Below, piece after piece: positions 1 through 6,944 of a DNA stretch of 17,057 nucleotides. The stretch covers positions 1-17,057 of the forward strand of contig JAQXFF010000080.1 in assembly GCA_029250425.1 (NCBI GenBank), given 5' to 3'. Both the position numbers and the translations under genes were made by a program. Source of the DNA: Candidatus Thalassarchaeaceae archaeon. GTDB lineage: Archaea > Thermoplasmatota > Poseidoniia > Poseidoniales > Thalassarchaeaceae. Numbering within the stretch: the first letter of the stretch is position 1; each line of letters begins with the position of its first letter. The notes under the pieces were generated by a model. The model did not search any database, was not told where the DNA came from, and saw only the letters and a list, made by a program, of their open reading frames with translations.

Positions 1-2
1 GG

Positions 3-86
3 CGCGGTGAGGGAGATTCGAACTCCCGAGGGTAAAACCCACTGGATTAGCAATCCAGCGCAATGGCCAGGCTATGCGAACGTCGC
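3..86 (-). tRNA. tRNA-Ser (anticodon GCT), at window edge
   Basis: Read on the minus strand this is a class II tRNA. The anticodon stem is CTGGA/TCCAG with loop TTGCTAA, giving anticodon GCT (serine, AGC/AGT codons). A long variable arm (GGG-TTTT-CCC core) and a T arm GGGAG-TTCGAAT-CTCCC are clear. The D stem is GCA/TGC with the conserved GG in its loop, and the discriminator is G, usual for tRNA-Ser. The oddity is the acceptor stem: the 5' strand GCGACGT and the 3' strand TCACCGC pair at only four of seven positions (1, 2, 3 and 6). The window starts two bases after the discriminator, so the last bases may belong to a different tRNA-Ser copy joined at a contig end, or the gene may be degenerate. 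A TATA-like box sits about 28 bp before the 5' end, which supports the 5' half. Confidence 0.8.
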
Positions 87-111
87 AGTAGCCGCACGAC
101 CTACATTTTTC

Positions 112-117
112 ATTTAA
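112..117 (-). promoter_or_regulatory. TATA-like box for tRNA-Ser
   Basis: On the minus strand TTAAAT lies centred about 28 bp upstream of the predicted 5' end of the serine tRNA, the usual place for an archaeal TATA element. The surrounding 87-131 gap between the end of gyrA and the tRNA holds nothing else convincing. Confidence 0.4.
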
Positions 118-131
118 GGCGAGTGGTTTGT

Positions 132-2906
132 TCACTCTTCCCCATCGGTGCTCTGTTCTTGCTGTGCGGCTTCAAATTCTCCACGATCAATGACACCATC
201 TTGATTGGTATCCATTGCATCGAATTCGTCATCAACCAATTCCTCTGGTAGTCGTGCAGAGAAGATAATCTCATCAATGAACCCACCTTTGTCCTTGTTT
301 CTAAGTTCCATGACACGTGTACCCTTTGTTGCCTTACCGGTGGTTTCCTTTGTCTGTCCTGCGCTGACCCGAATCATCATGCCCTTCCCTGTCAAAAGGA
401 AGAGTTGGTCACCAAGGTCTGGGATCGTATGTACGCGGACGATTTCATCACCATGTTCTTCATCAAGTTTCATGGTGGAAACACCACCTGCTCCTCTGTT
501 TGTTTTTCGATATCCATCGCGATATAGCTTGTTTTTACCCGTCTTTTCATCATAAACGGGTTTTCCATCTTCAAGTATTTCGTGCATTTCACCGTCACCT
601 AAGCGACTTCGCTTTGCCATTCCAAACTTTGAAAGTGTGAGTACGTGAGTGTCTTCATTTGATGTGGCAATCATACCCACAACGGAGTCACCTTCTTTCA
701 GACTCATGCCCCGCACTCCTGCGGTTACTCGGCCTTGAACCTTGACTGTGAAACCAGTGGATCCATCGGGCAATTCTTTTGTTTCACTTGGCTTAAATCT
801 GCATGCGCGCCCGTTCTTTGAGACGAGTACAATATGATCGTCATCCGTAGCTTCACGAACCGCAACCAGTGTGTCGGTTTCCGACTTGAATTTCAAGGCG
901 TATTTCCCGTTCCGATTGATTCGGACATAATCTCCAAGTTGAGAACGTTTGACAATACCTTCGTGAGTGGCGAAAATGAGGTAATGCCCTTCGGGGTTTT
1001 CCTGGACTTCCTTGGAAATTGGCAAAATCGTAACCACCTTTTCGTCTTCACGCAATCTCTCAATGAGATTTCGTATGTGGCTTCCACGACTATGCCGACT
1101 TCCTTGTGGTGTTTCCCAGGCTTTTAGGCCGTAGACGCGCCCTTGATCTGTGAAAATCAAAAGTCGATCTTTGCTGAAACAAGTGAGAATCGATTTCGGG
1201 AAATCTTCATCTTTTGTGGTGACACCCTTCAGGCCCTTGCCGCCCCGATTTTGAACCCTGAATGATTCTGCCGGCAGATGGCGGATGTAATTGTCTTCAG
1301 ATAGAGAGATGACAATTGCTCGTTCTTCCACCAAGTCTTCCCTGTCCATGGATAGGGGCATGGGGTTGATTTCTGTACGTCGTTCGTCGCCATGTTTCTC
1401 AACCATTTCATCTAATTCAGTCAGCAAAATCTCCAACTGTCGATTCCGGCTACCCAAGATGGAATTGTATTCTGCAATGGACAACTGAAGTTCATTGAAT
1501 TCATCATCAACTTTCTGAGTATCCATTTTTGACAGTTGGTATAGTCGTCTTTCTGCAATGGCTTTCGCTTGTGGTTCAGTAAAATCAAATGCAGTAATCT
1601 TTCCAAATGTTTCCTCGCCGCGTAGTACTTTCTCAAAATGTTCTCGACTGTCAGCGCCTTTACCTACGGTGACAACATCATCAATCCGCGCTTGCGCTTT
1701 GACCAACCCTTCTAAGATGTGAGCTCGCGCTTCTGCTTTTGCGAGGTCGAATTGTGTTCTTCGCCGAATGACTTCTTCGCGGTGACGAACATATGCGTGA
1801 AGGATTACGGGCAGTGTCAATTGAACAGGCTCTCTGTTGATGATTCCCATCATATTTGCAGAATAGGATTCTTGCAATCGGCTGGATCGATACAGCTGAT
1901 TTAGGACCGCGTGTGGATCAGCATTTTGCTTGACCTCGATGACAACTCGTATGCCTTCCTTGCTTGATTCATCACGGATATCTCTGATCCCCTTGACAGT
2001 TTCCTTGCTGACAAGTTCAGCGATGCTTTCTAGCATCCCGGCTTTCTTGACTTGATACGGAATTTCTGTGATGATAATGCGTTTACCATCTCGGTCATCA
2101 TATACTTCGCATTGGGCACGGACGTGGAATCGCCCGTGTCCTGTTTCATACATATCTTGGATGCCATCTATGCCGTAAATGGTCGCACCAGTGGGGAAAT
2201 CTGGCCCTTTGAGATGCTGCATGTATTCACTAACATCAATGGCAGGGGGATTTTCGGGGTTTCCATTTTCACTCCCTTCTTCAAGAATGCGTTCAATATG
2301 TAGGTGAATGGCATTGGCAACTTCAGGTAGATTGTGAGGGGGTATTTTTGTTGCCATTCCAACTGCAATACCATCGCTTCCATTGAGGAGTAAGTTGGGT
2401 AATCTTGCTGGCAATACCTCAGGTTCTTGCTCGGAGTCATCGAAATTCGGCTGAAAATTGACCGTATCTTTCTTGATGTCCTCAAGCATATGCTTGGCCA
2501 AACGATCGAGTCGACTTTCTGTGTATCGCATGGCTGCAGGGGGGTCTCCATCGATGCTTCCGAAATTCCCTTGTCCATCGACCAATGGGTAGCGTAAACT
2601 GAAATCTTGTGCCATGCGAACCATAGTGTCGTAAATTGATTGGTCGCCATGAGGGTGGAATTTACCCATGACTTCTCCAACTGAACGTGCAGATTTTGAG
2701 TAGGATCGGTCTGACGTGTGCCCTGCTTCATGCATACCGTAGAGCACACGGCGATGTACGGGCTTCAATCCGTCACGAACTTCAGGGAGGGCACGACCGA
2801 TAATGACGGACATTGCGTAATTGATATACGAAATCCTCATTTCATCGTCGACTGTATGACGCACTTGATTGTCAGTTGGGTTTGCGGGAATTTCTTCATC
2901 ACTCAT
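132..2906 (-). CDS. gyrA: DNA gyrase subunit A with C-terminal EF-hand
   Basis: The 924-residue product is the breakage-reunion subunit of DNA gyrase, which with GyrB introduces negative supercoils using ATP. The N-terminal half matches GyrA throughout: YAMSVIIGRALPEVRDGLKP near residues 30-49, the HPHGD helix near 84-88, and the catalytic tyrosine at about 128 in AAMRYTE. A beta-pinwheel C-terminal domain starts near 535 and carries a GyrA-box-like motif QNRGGKG at 552-558, which in the family is needed for DNA wrapping and negative supercoiling. At the position of E. coli Ser83 there is Gln (about residue 89), while the Asp87 equivalent is kept. After the pinwheel an acidic tail contains DTNQDGVIDRGE (899-910), a full EF-hand calcium loop that is not part of normal GyrA. 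The gene follows gyrB by 9 bp, and its Shine-Dalgarno GAGGTG overlaps the gyrB stop, so the two are probably translationally coupled. Confidence 0.97.
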   Translation of the reverse strand: MSDEEIPANPTDNQVRHTVDDEMRISYINYAMSVIIGRALPEVRDGLKPVHRRVLYGMHEAGHTSDRSYSKSARSVGEVMGKFHPHGDQSIYDTMVRMAQDFSLRYPLVDGQGNFGSIDGDPPAAMRYTESRLDRLAKHMLEDIKKDTVNFQPNFDDSEQEPEVLPARLPNLLLNGSDGIAVGMATKIPPHNLPEVANAIHLHIERILEEGSENGNPENPPAIDVSEYMQHLKGPDFPTGATIYGIDGIQDMYETGHGRFHVRAQCEVYDDRDGKRIIITEIPYQVKKAGMLESIAELVSKETVKGIRDIRDESSKEGIRVVIEVKQNADPHAVLNQLYRSSRLQESYSANMMGIINREPVQLTLPVILHAYVRHREEVIRRRTQFDLAKAEARAHILEGLVKAQARIDDVVTVGKGADSREHFEKVLRGEETFGKITAFDFTEPQAKAIAERRLYQLSKMDTQKVDDEFNELQLSIAEYNSILGSRNRQLEILLTELDEMVEKHGDERRTEINPMPLSMDREDLVEERAIVISLSEDNYIRHLPAESFRVQNRGGKGLKGVTTKDEDFPKSILTCFSKDRLLIFTDQGRVYGLKAWETPQGSRHSRGSHIRNLIERLREDEKVVTILPISKEVQENPEGHYLIFATHEGIVKRSQLGDYVRINRNGKYALKFKSETDTLVAVREATDDDHIVLVSKNGRACRFKPSETKELPDGSTGFTVKVQGRVTAGVRGMSLKEGDSVVGMIATSNEDTHVLTLSKFGMAKRSRLGDGEMHEILEDGKPVYDEKTGKNKLYRDGYRKTNRGAGGVSTMKLDEEHGDEIVRVHTIPDLGDQLFLLTGKGMMIRVSAGQTKETTGKATKGTRVMELRNKDKGGFIDEIIFSARLPEELVDDEFDAMDTNQDGVIDRGEFEAAQQEQSTDGEE

Positions 2907-2911
2907 ACGAA

Positions 2912-2917
2912 CACCTC
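2912..2917 (-). promoter_or_regulatory. gyrA Shine-Dalgarno overlapping the gyrB stop
   Basis: On the minus strand GAGGTG ends 5 nt before the gyrA ATG. Its first bases are the last two of the gyrB TGA stop, so ribosomes finishing gyrB arrive directly at the gyrA start. This fixes the gyrA start at 2906. Confidence 0.75.
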
Positions 2918-4907
2918 ACACATCCACATTTGCTTCAGCAGCATGTAGTTCGATAAATGCGCGCCGAATCGGTACATCATCACCCATCAATGTCTCAAAG
3001 AGGGAGGATGTTTCCCCCTCGTCGCTGAAATCATTGGCTGTAACTTTTAACAAAGTCCGATTGACGGGGTCCATTGTTGTAGTCCAGAGTTGATCGGGGT
3101 TCATTTCACCGAGACCCTTGTAACGTTGGATGCCAATTTTTGCATCGGGGTTATCTGATCTGAATTCGTCAATAATTGAATCCCTTTCTGCATCAGTGTA
3201 AGCGTATTTTGACGTGCGCCCTCGTGTCACCATGTAGAGTGGTGGTTGAGCAATAAACACATTTCCTGCTTCAATCGCCGGTCGCATAAAGCGCCACATA
3301 AATGTCAGAATCAGTGTTCGAATGTGGGCTCCATCAACATCGGCGTCCGTCATAATGATGATTTTCCCATAACGGAGTTTTTCGACATTGAAATAAGTCT
3401 CTGATTCGGCTAGAGACACTTCACCTTCAGCCAATTCAGGAGGGTTCCCAACACCAGCGCCTAGAGCTTTTATCATCGTTTGAACCTCATTATTCTGATA
3501 CACTCTAGCTTGATTGCGAAGTTGCCGTTCTACATTGAGAATTTTCCCTCGGAGTGGAAGTATCGCCTGAGTCCGTCGATCCCTACCCGTCTTTGCTGAT
3601 CCCCCCGCCGAATCACCTTCGACAATGTAGATTTCACATTCTTCGGGTTTTCTGCTTTGACAATCTGCAAGTTTACCAGGTAAACCACCGCCCTCAAGGA
3701 CGCCTTTTCTACGGGTGAGGTCACGCGCCTTTCGAGCGGCTTCACGAGCCTTACTGGCGAGAACAGCTTTATCGATGACAATCTTTGCTACGGAGGGATT
3801 TTCCTCAAAGTGTTCACCGAGTTTTTCATTCACAATACTTTCGACAATACCGGCGACCTCGTTGGAAACCAGTTTGTCCTTTGTTTGGCTTGAGAATGAG
3901 GGGTCTGGATGCTTCACACTAATGACGACTGCAATTCCTTCGCGAACATCATCGCCAGATAATTTGTCGACATTTTTGAGCAGATTACGACTCTTTGCAT
4001 AGCGGTTGAGTGAACCCGTAAGTGCGCTACGGAGGCCCGAAAGATGGGTACCACCATCGCGATTTCGAATGATATTTGTGTAGCATTGAATCACTTCGTT
4101 GTAGGCGTCTGACCATTGCATTGCAAGTTCAACATGGATTTCACCATCTTCGATTTCACGCATGCCTTTGATGTAAACGACATCGTTGTGAATTGGATTA
4201 CGCCGTTCGTTCAATTGCCTGATGAATTCGGAAATCCCTCCGTCATATTGGTGCTCTACGACTTCAGTATCCTCTCCACGCTGATCAACGATGGTAATTT
4301 TCAATCCTGCATTGAGGAAGGCAGTTTCGCGAAGCCTCGTATTGAGGATTTCATAGTCGAACTCCGTGACTGTTGTGAAAATTTCCAAATCGGGTTTGAA
4401 ATTAATTGCAGTTCCCGTTGAATCACTTTCACCAATTTCTTTGACACGGCCTTGAGGTTCGCCACGCACATATTTTTGTTCGTACACTTTCCCGTCGCGC
4501 TGAATGGTCATTTTGAGCCATTCGGATACAGCATTAACTGCTGAAACGCCCACGCCGTGTAATCCACCAGATACCTTGTATGACGAATTATCGAATTTGC
4601 CGCCAGCGTGCAACTTGGTCATGATGACTTCTGCAGCACTGATGCCATATTCCGAGTGTTCCCCGACAGGGATGCCGCGACCATGGTCTACAATGGTTAC
4701 AGACCCGTCTTTCAGTAGGACGATCTCAACAGCGTTACAATACCCTGCCAAGTGTTCGTCGACTGCGTTGTCGACGACTTCCCAAATACAGTGGTGTAAG
4801 GCCGACCCATCATGTGGATCGCCAAGGTACATTCCAGGGCGTTTACGTACAGCTTCCAGCCCTTCAAGGACTTGGATACTGTCTGCTTTGTAGTCAGATT
4901 CAGTCAT
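2916..4907 (-). CDS. gyrB: DNA gyrase subunit B
   Basis: ATPase subunit of DNA gyrase, about 663 residues. The GHKL ATPase domain shows EVVDNAVDEH (Glu43 and Asn47 region), DHGRGIP (Asp74) and GGLHGVGVSAVNAVS, with the transducer QTKDKL later. The TOPRIM domain shows EGDSAGG (metal-binding Glu about 430) and DADVDGAHIR (acidic triad at 521, 523 and 525). The C-terminal tail RYKGLGEMNPDQLW contacts GyrA in the family. It lacks the roughly 170-residue insert of E. coli GyrB and so resembles the short form. The ATG at 4907 gives MTESDYKADSI, a typical GyrB N-terminus; an in-frame GTG at 4913 would add two residues. No strong Shine-Dalgarno precedes it. It is first in the gyrB-gyrA operon, and a strong inverted repeat and an A-rich TATA-like element lie just upstream. 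Confidence 0.97.
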   Translation of the reverse strand: MTESDYKADSIQVLEGLEAVRKRPGMYLGDPHDGSALHHCIWEVVDNAVDEHLAGYCNAVEIVLLKDGSVTIVDHGRGIPVGEHSEYGISAAEVIMTKLHAGGKFDNSSYKVSGGLHGVGVSAVNAVSEWLKMTIQRDGKVYEQKYVRGEPQGRVKEIGESDSTGTAINFKPDLEIFTTVTEFDYEILNTRLRETAFLNAGLKITIVDQRGEDTEVVEHQYDGGISEFIRQLNERRNPIHNDVVYIKGMREIEDGEIHVELAMQWSDAYNEVIQCYTNIIRNRDGGTHLSGLRSALTGSLNRYAKSRNLLKNVDKLSGDDVREGIAVVISVKHPDPSFSSQTKDKLVSNEVAGIVESIVNEKLGEHFEENPSVAKIVIDKAVLASKAREAARKARDLTRRKGVLEGGGLPGKLADCQSRKPEECEIYIVEGDSAGGSAKTGRDRRTQAILPLRGKILNVERQLRNQARVYQNNEVQTMIKALGAGVGNPPELAEGEVSLAESETYFNVEKLRYGKIIIMTDADVDGAHIRTLILTFMWRFMRPAIEAGNVFIAQPPLYMVTRGRTSKYAYTDAERDSIIDEFRSDNPDAKIGIQRYKGLGEMNPDQLWTTTMDPVNRTLLKVTANDFSDEGETSSLFETLMGDDVPIRRAFIELHAAEANVDV

Positions 4908-4925
4908 TTCCACACACTCTTTTTC

Positions 4926-4931
4926 TTTTAT
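4926..4931 (-). promoter_or_regulatory. putative TATA box for gyrB-gyrA
   Basis: Minus-strand ATAAAA is centred about 22 bp upstream of the gyrB ATG. If used, transcription would begin at or very near the start codon, giving a nearly leaderless mRNA, consistent with the lack of a clear Shine-Dalgarno. The spacing is slightly short for an archaeal TATA element, so this is tentative. It lies 3 nt from the edge of the 4935-4959 inverted repeat. Confidence 0.35.
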
Positions 4932-4934
4932 CGC

Positions 4935-4959
4935 TGAGGACCCCCATAGGGGGTCCTCA
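4935..4959. repeat. perfect inverted repeat upstream of gyrB
   Basis: TGAGGACCCCC and GGGGGTCCTCA form two perfectly complementary 11-bp arms around the three-base centre ATA. The element ends about 28 bp before the gyrB start codon, beside the proposed TATA box. No T-run follows on either strand, so it does not look like an intrinsic terminator. As DNA it could be an operator or a supercoiling-sensitive cruciform; as RNA it would be a very stable hairpin if transcription begins upstream of it. Confidence 0.8.
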
Positions 4960-5093
4960 CGAGATGTTCCTTTGTGGTCTGCCGAGGTTATTGAATGATT
5001 CCCTCTGGGCGCCAGATTAAGCCACTTTAGCGGCTATTTCTTTCAGCCCAAAAACCACTCATAATGCTGTAAATTTCATACCCTAAAATCCAC

Positions 5094-5108
5094 GAAATTG
5101 TCAATTTC
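5094..5108. repeat. 15-bp palindrome upstream of aroD
   Basis: GAAATTG and CAATTTC flank a single central T, a perfect 7-bp-arm dyad. It lies about 35 bp upstream of the proposed aroD TATA box and could bind a dimeric regulator. AT-rich sequence makes chance palindromes easier here, so this is only a candidate operator. Confidence 0.35.
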
Positions 5109-5141
5109 ATCAGACCATTCTTCGATTGGTGTCGCAATACG

Positions 5142-5148
5142 ATTAAAC
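5142..5148 (+). promoter_or_regulatory. putative TATA box for aroD
   Basis: ATTAAAC is centred about 27 bp upstream of the ATG at 5172, the spacing expected if the transcript starts at the ATG itself (leaderless mRNA). This favours 5172 over the in-frame GTG at 5154 as the aroD start. Confidence 0.4.
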
Positions 5149-5171
5149 AGGGAGTGTGGGTCCCCGCGTCG

Positions 5172-5969
5172 ATGACTGGTGCCGAAATCTGCGTGTCCTT
5201 GCGCGGACATAGCGTAGGGGACATGATTCGTGATGCTAGCAGAGCGACTGCTGCTGGTGCCGATCTTGTCGAAGTTCGCTTTGACAATCTCTATGTCAAT
5301 CGAATCGAAGTGGACCCCATTGTTTTCAAGAATGCAGCTGGCGAAGAGTCAGTCGAAAAGCAACCCCCCATTATGGAGAACCGTCCCATTGAAGAAATCG
5401 AAGTTGAATCTTCGATTCAGAGCCTGAAAGATGGCATTCAAATCCCAGTTATTTTTGCATGTAGGTCGACTTCTGAAGGCGGATTCTTCCACGGAGAAGA
5501 ATCCGTTCGAACCTCGATATTGAAGAATGCCATCGAGAGTGGAGTGACGTGGATAGATCTTGAAATTTCTATTGATTCAAAGGCTCGCAAGGCTTTGGTT
5601 AAGGCGTGTGGGGACGGCACGTCAATCATTGCATCGGCTCACCTTCCTGCCGCGTCTTCCGCCGATGAAATCACTGATTTTGTCAATACCAATTCTGATG
5701 CAGGAGCAATCATCAAATGTTGTTATACAAATGTTGATCATTCAAGGAGCTTGCACATTTTCGAAGCCGCTTACGCGCTCTCTGAAAGTGAAACTAATGT
5801 TGCACTGATGGGCCAAGGTCCGGGTGGGGATTGGACACGGATTCACGCTCCATTACTCAAACAAGCGTTGGTTTACACTACACTTGATCGGGATTATTCC
5901 TTGGTCAAGCAAGGGCGAGTCAATATCACGGACTTGCGTACTGCTTGGAGTGTCTTAGAATACGAGTAA
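5172..5969 (+). CDS. aroD: 3-dehydroquinate dehydratase, type I
   Basis: Cytoplasmic enzyme of the shikimate pathway, removing water from 3-dehydroquinate to give 3-dehydroshikimate. About 265 residues, the usual size for a type I (Schiff-base) TIM-barrel enzyme. Visible signatures are ICVSL on the first strand, ADLVEVRFDNL with the substrate-binding Glu and Arg, the catalytic His in IIASAHL, and the Schiff-base lysine in GAIIKCCY. Near the C-terminus are MGQGPGGDWTRI (family pattern MG..G..SR) and QGRVNITDLR in place of the usual APGQ..v.dLR loop. The start at ATG 5172 is supported by a TATA-like element 27 bp upstream; an in-frame GTG at 5154 would add six residues. It is transcribed away from gyrB, and its stop directly abuts that of the convergent neighbour. 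I see no other shikimate gene in the window. Confidence 0.9.
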   Translation: MTGAEICVSLRGHSVGDMIRDASRATAAGADLVEVRFDNLYVNRIEVDPIVFKNAAGEESVEKQPPIMENRPIEEIEVESSIQSLKDGIQIPVIFACRSTSEGGFFHGEESVRTSILKNAIESGVTWIDLEISIDSKARKALVKACGDGTSIIASAHLPAASSADEITDFVNTNSDAGAIIKCCYTNVDHSRSLHIFEAAYALSESETNVALMGQGPGGDWTRIHAPLLKQALVYTTLDRDYSLVKQGRVNITDLRTAWSVLEYE

Positions 5970-6935
5970 TCACCCTTCAGGGGGTGTTGCAGTTAGGGCC
6001 GGTGCATTTGGCTCTCTCTCTGGTGCAGTATCGAGGTGTGGCATCAAATCTCCTCCACCGGACTCAACAACGTCCAACCCGGCTTTCATATAACGCCAGT
6101 GTACAATGAATGGTGCAGCCAAGATGCCCATCAATCCCCCACAACAGACCATGGACACTGTCCAATTCGGAAGGGAGAACCTTTCTTCAACCGAGATGGT
6201 GACATCGACACTGAAGTTTGCTTCCTGAGATTTCGCATCATAATCGCGTATATTATCCCACGATTCGATGAGTAGAAACATTGCTTCGACATCACTGGAA
6301 TCGTCCCAGATCGAATAACTTCGCTCCTCGTGATCCAGTGCAACAGCAAAATCAACCTCGTTAAGTTTCTCGTATGAATGTACATCTCTGAATGGATGCC
6401 AGAGAATCAGATTTTGCAACCAGGGTGCTGAATGTGCAATCTCATCACGCATTCCATCCCAATCATTGTGGCGAGAATCAAAGTCAAATTGGTATTTTGA
6501 GAAGTCATCCTCTTGGAGTAAATACACATCTGCTATCGGTCCATTTGTCGTTCCATCAAGAGTTTGCAGGTTGACTGAAACAGTATATTTCCAGCCAGTT
6601 GTGAGATGCATTCTAAGACCCACTGCGGAATCATTGTTGAGCACAAATGATGTACTGAATGTAGTTCTCAGTGGGCACAATTCTGAGTTCGTGGGTCCTC
6701 CTCTTCCAGAATTTCCGAACCACTCATCCTCATCTCCAAAGCCACCCCCTCCCGTCATATTGAATTGCTCTATTGACCATTCGTCAATCGGCATTCCTGC
6801 TTTGCAAGTTGGGGGGTTTTGAGCTGAAGCAGAGGGTGCAATTTCAATTCCTGTTTCATAGGAAATCAGGGTGAGTAATGGCAACAGTAGCATTGCAACA
6901 ACAACAGATGTACTGAGTCGTCTCCTGCCAACCAT
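5970..6935 (-). CDS. secreted, C-terminally anchored protein of unknown function
   Basis: I do not recognise a named family in this 321-residue protein. The N-terminus (RRR, then a hydrophobic stretch at about 10-30) is a Sec-type signal peptide ending in a likely cleavage site SASA|QN at 38/39, so the mature protein would start with Gln. Residues about 85-255 look like a beta-rich extracytoplasmic domain with several N-x-S/T sites. One membrane helix (about 259-280) is followed by a short, Pro-rich cytoplasmic tail. The start ATG has Shine-Dalgarno GGTGAG 3 nt upstream, overlapping the stop of the preceding PKD metallopeptidase gene, so the two are almost certainly co-expressed and translationally coupled. 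A role as membrane partner or anchor of the protease is inference from this coupling only. Its stop abuts the aroD stop. Confidence 0.8.
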   Translation of the reverse strand: MVGRRRLSTSVVVAMLLLPLLTLISYETGIEIAPSASAQNPPTCKAGMPIDEWSIEQFNMTGGGGFGDEDEWFGNSGRGGPTNSELCPLRTTFSTSFVLNNDSAVGLRMHLTTGWKYTVSVNLQTLDGTTNGPIADVYLLQEDDFSKYQFDFDSRHNDWDGMRDEIAHSAPWLQNLILWHPFRDVHSYEKLNEVDFAVALDHEERSYSIWDDSSDVEAMFLLIESWDNIRDYDAKSQEANFSVDVTISVEERFSLPNWTVSMVCCGGLMGILAAPFIVHWRYMKAGLDVVESGGGDLMPHLDTAPEREPNAPALTATPPEG

Positions 6936-6938
6936 GCT

Positions 6939-6944
6939 CTCACC
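6939..6944 (-). promoter_or_regulatory. Shine-Dalgarno overlapping the upstream stop codon
   Basis: Minus-strand GGTGAG contains the TGA stop of the large PKD protein and lies 3 nt before the ATG of the 321-residue gene. It supports the chosen start and translational coupling. Confidence 0.6.

Noticed and set aside
1..86. Integrated element boundary at the serine tRNA
   Set aside because: No integrase, no repeated tRNA fragment elsewhere in the window, and the neighbouring genes are housekeeping; the mismatch is kept only as an assembly or degeneration question.
121..137. Small hairpin GAGTG/CACTC over the gyrA stop as a terminator
   Set aside because: Only a 5-bp stem with a 7-nt loop and no T-run after it on the minus strand.
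2168..2749. 193-codon open frame on the minus strand
   Set aside because: It lies wholly inside gyrA in another frame of the same strand; GyrA motifs run unbroken through it and the alternative product shows no family resemblance.
5021..5040. Possible hairpin AGCC...GGCT in the gyrB-aroD gap
   Set aside because: Only four base pairs are clean; too weak to call.
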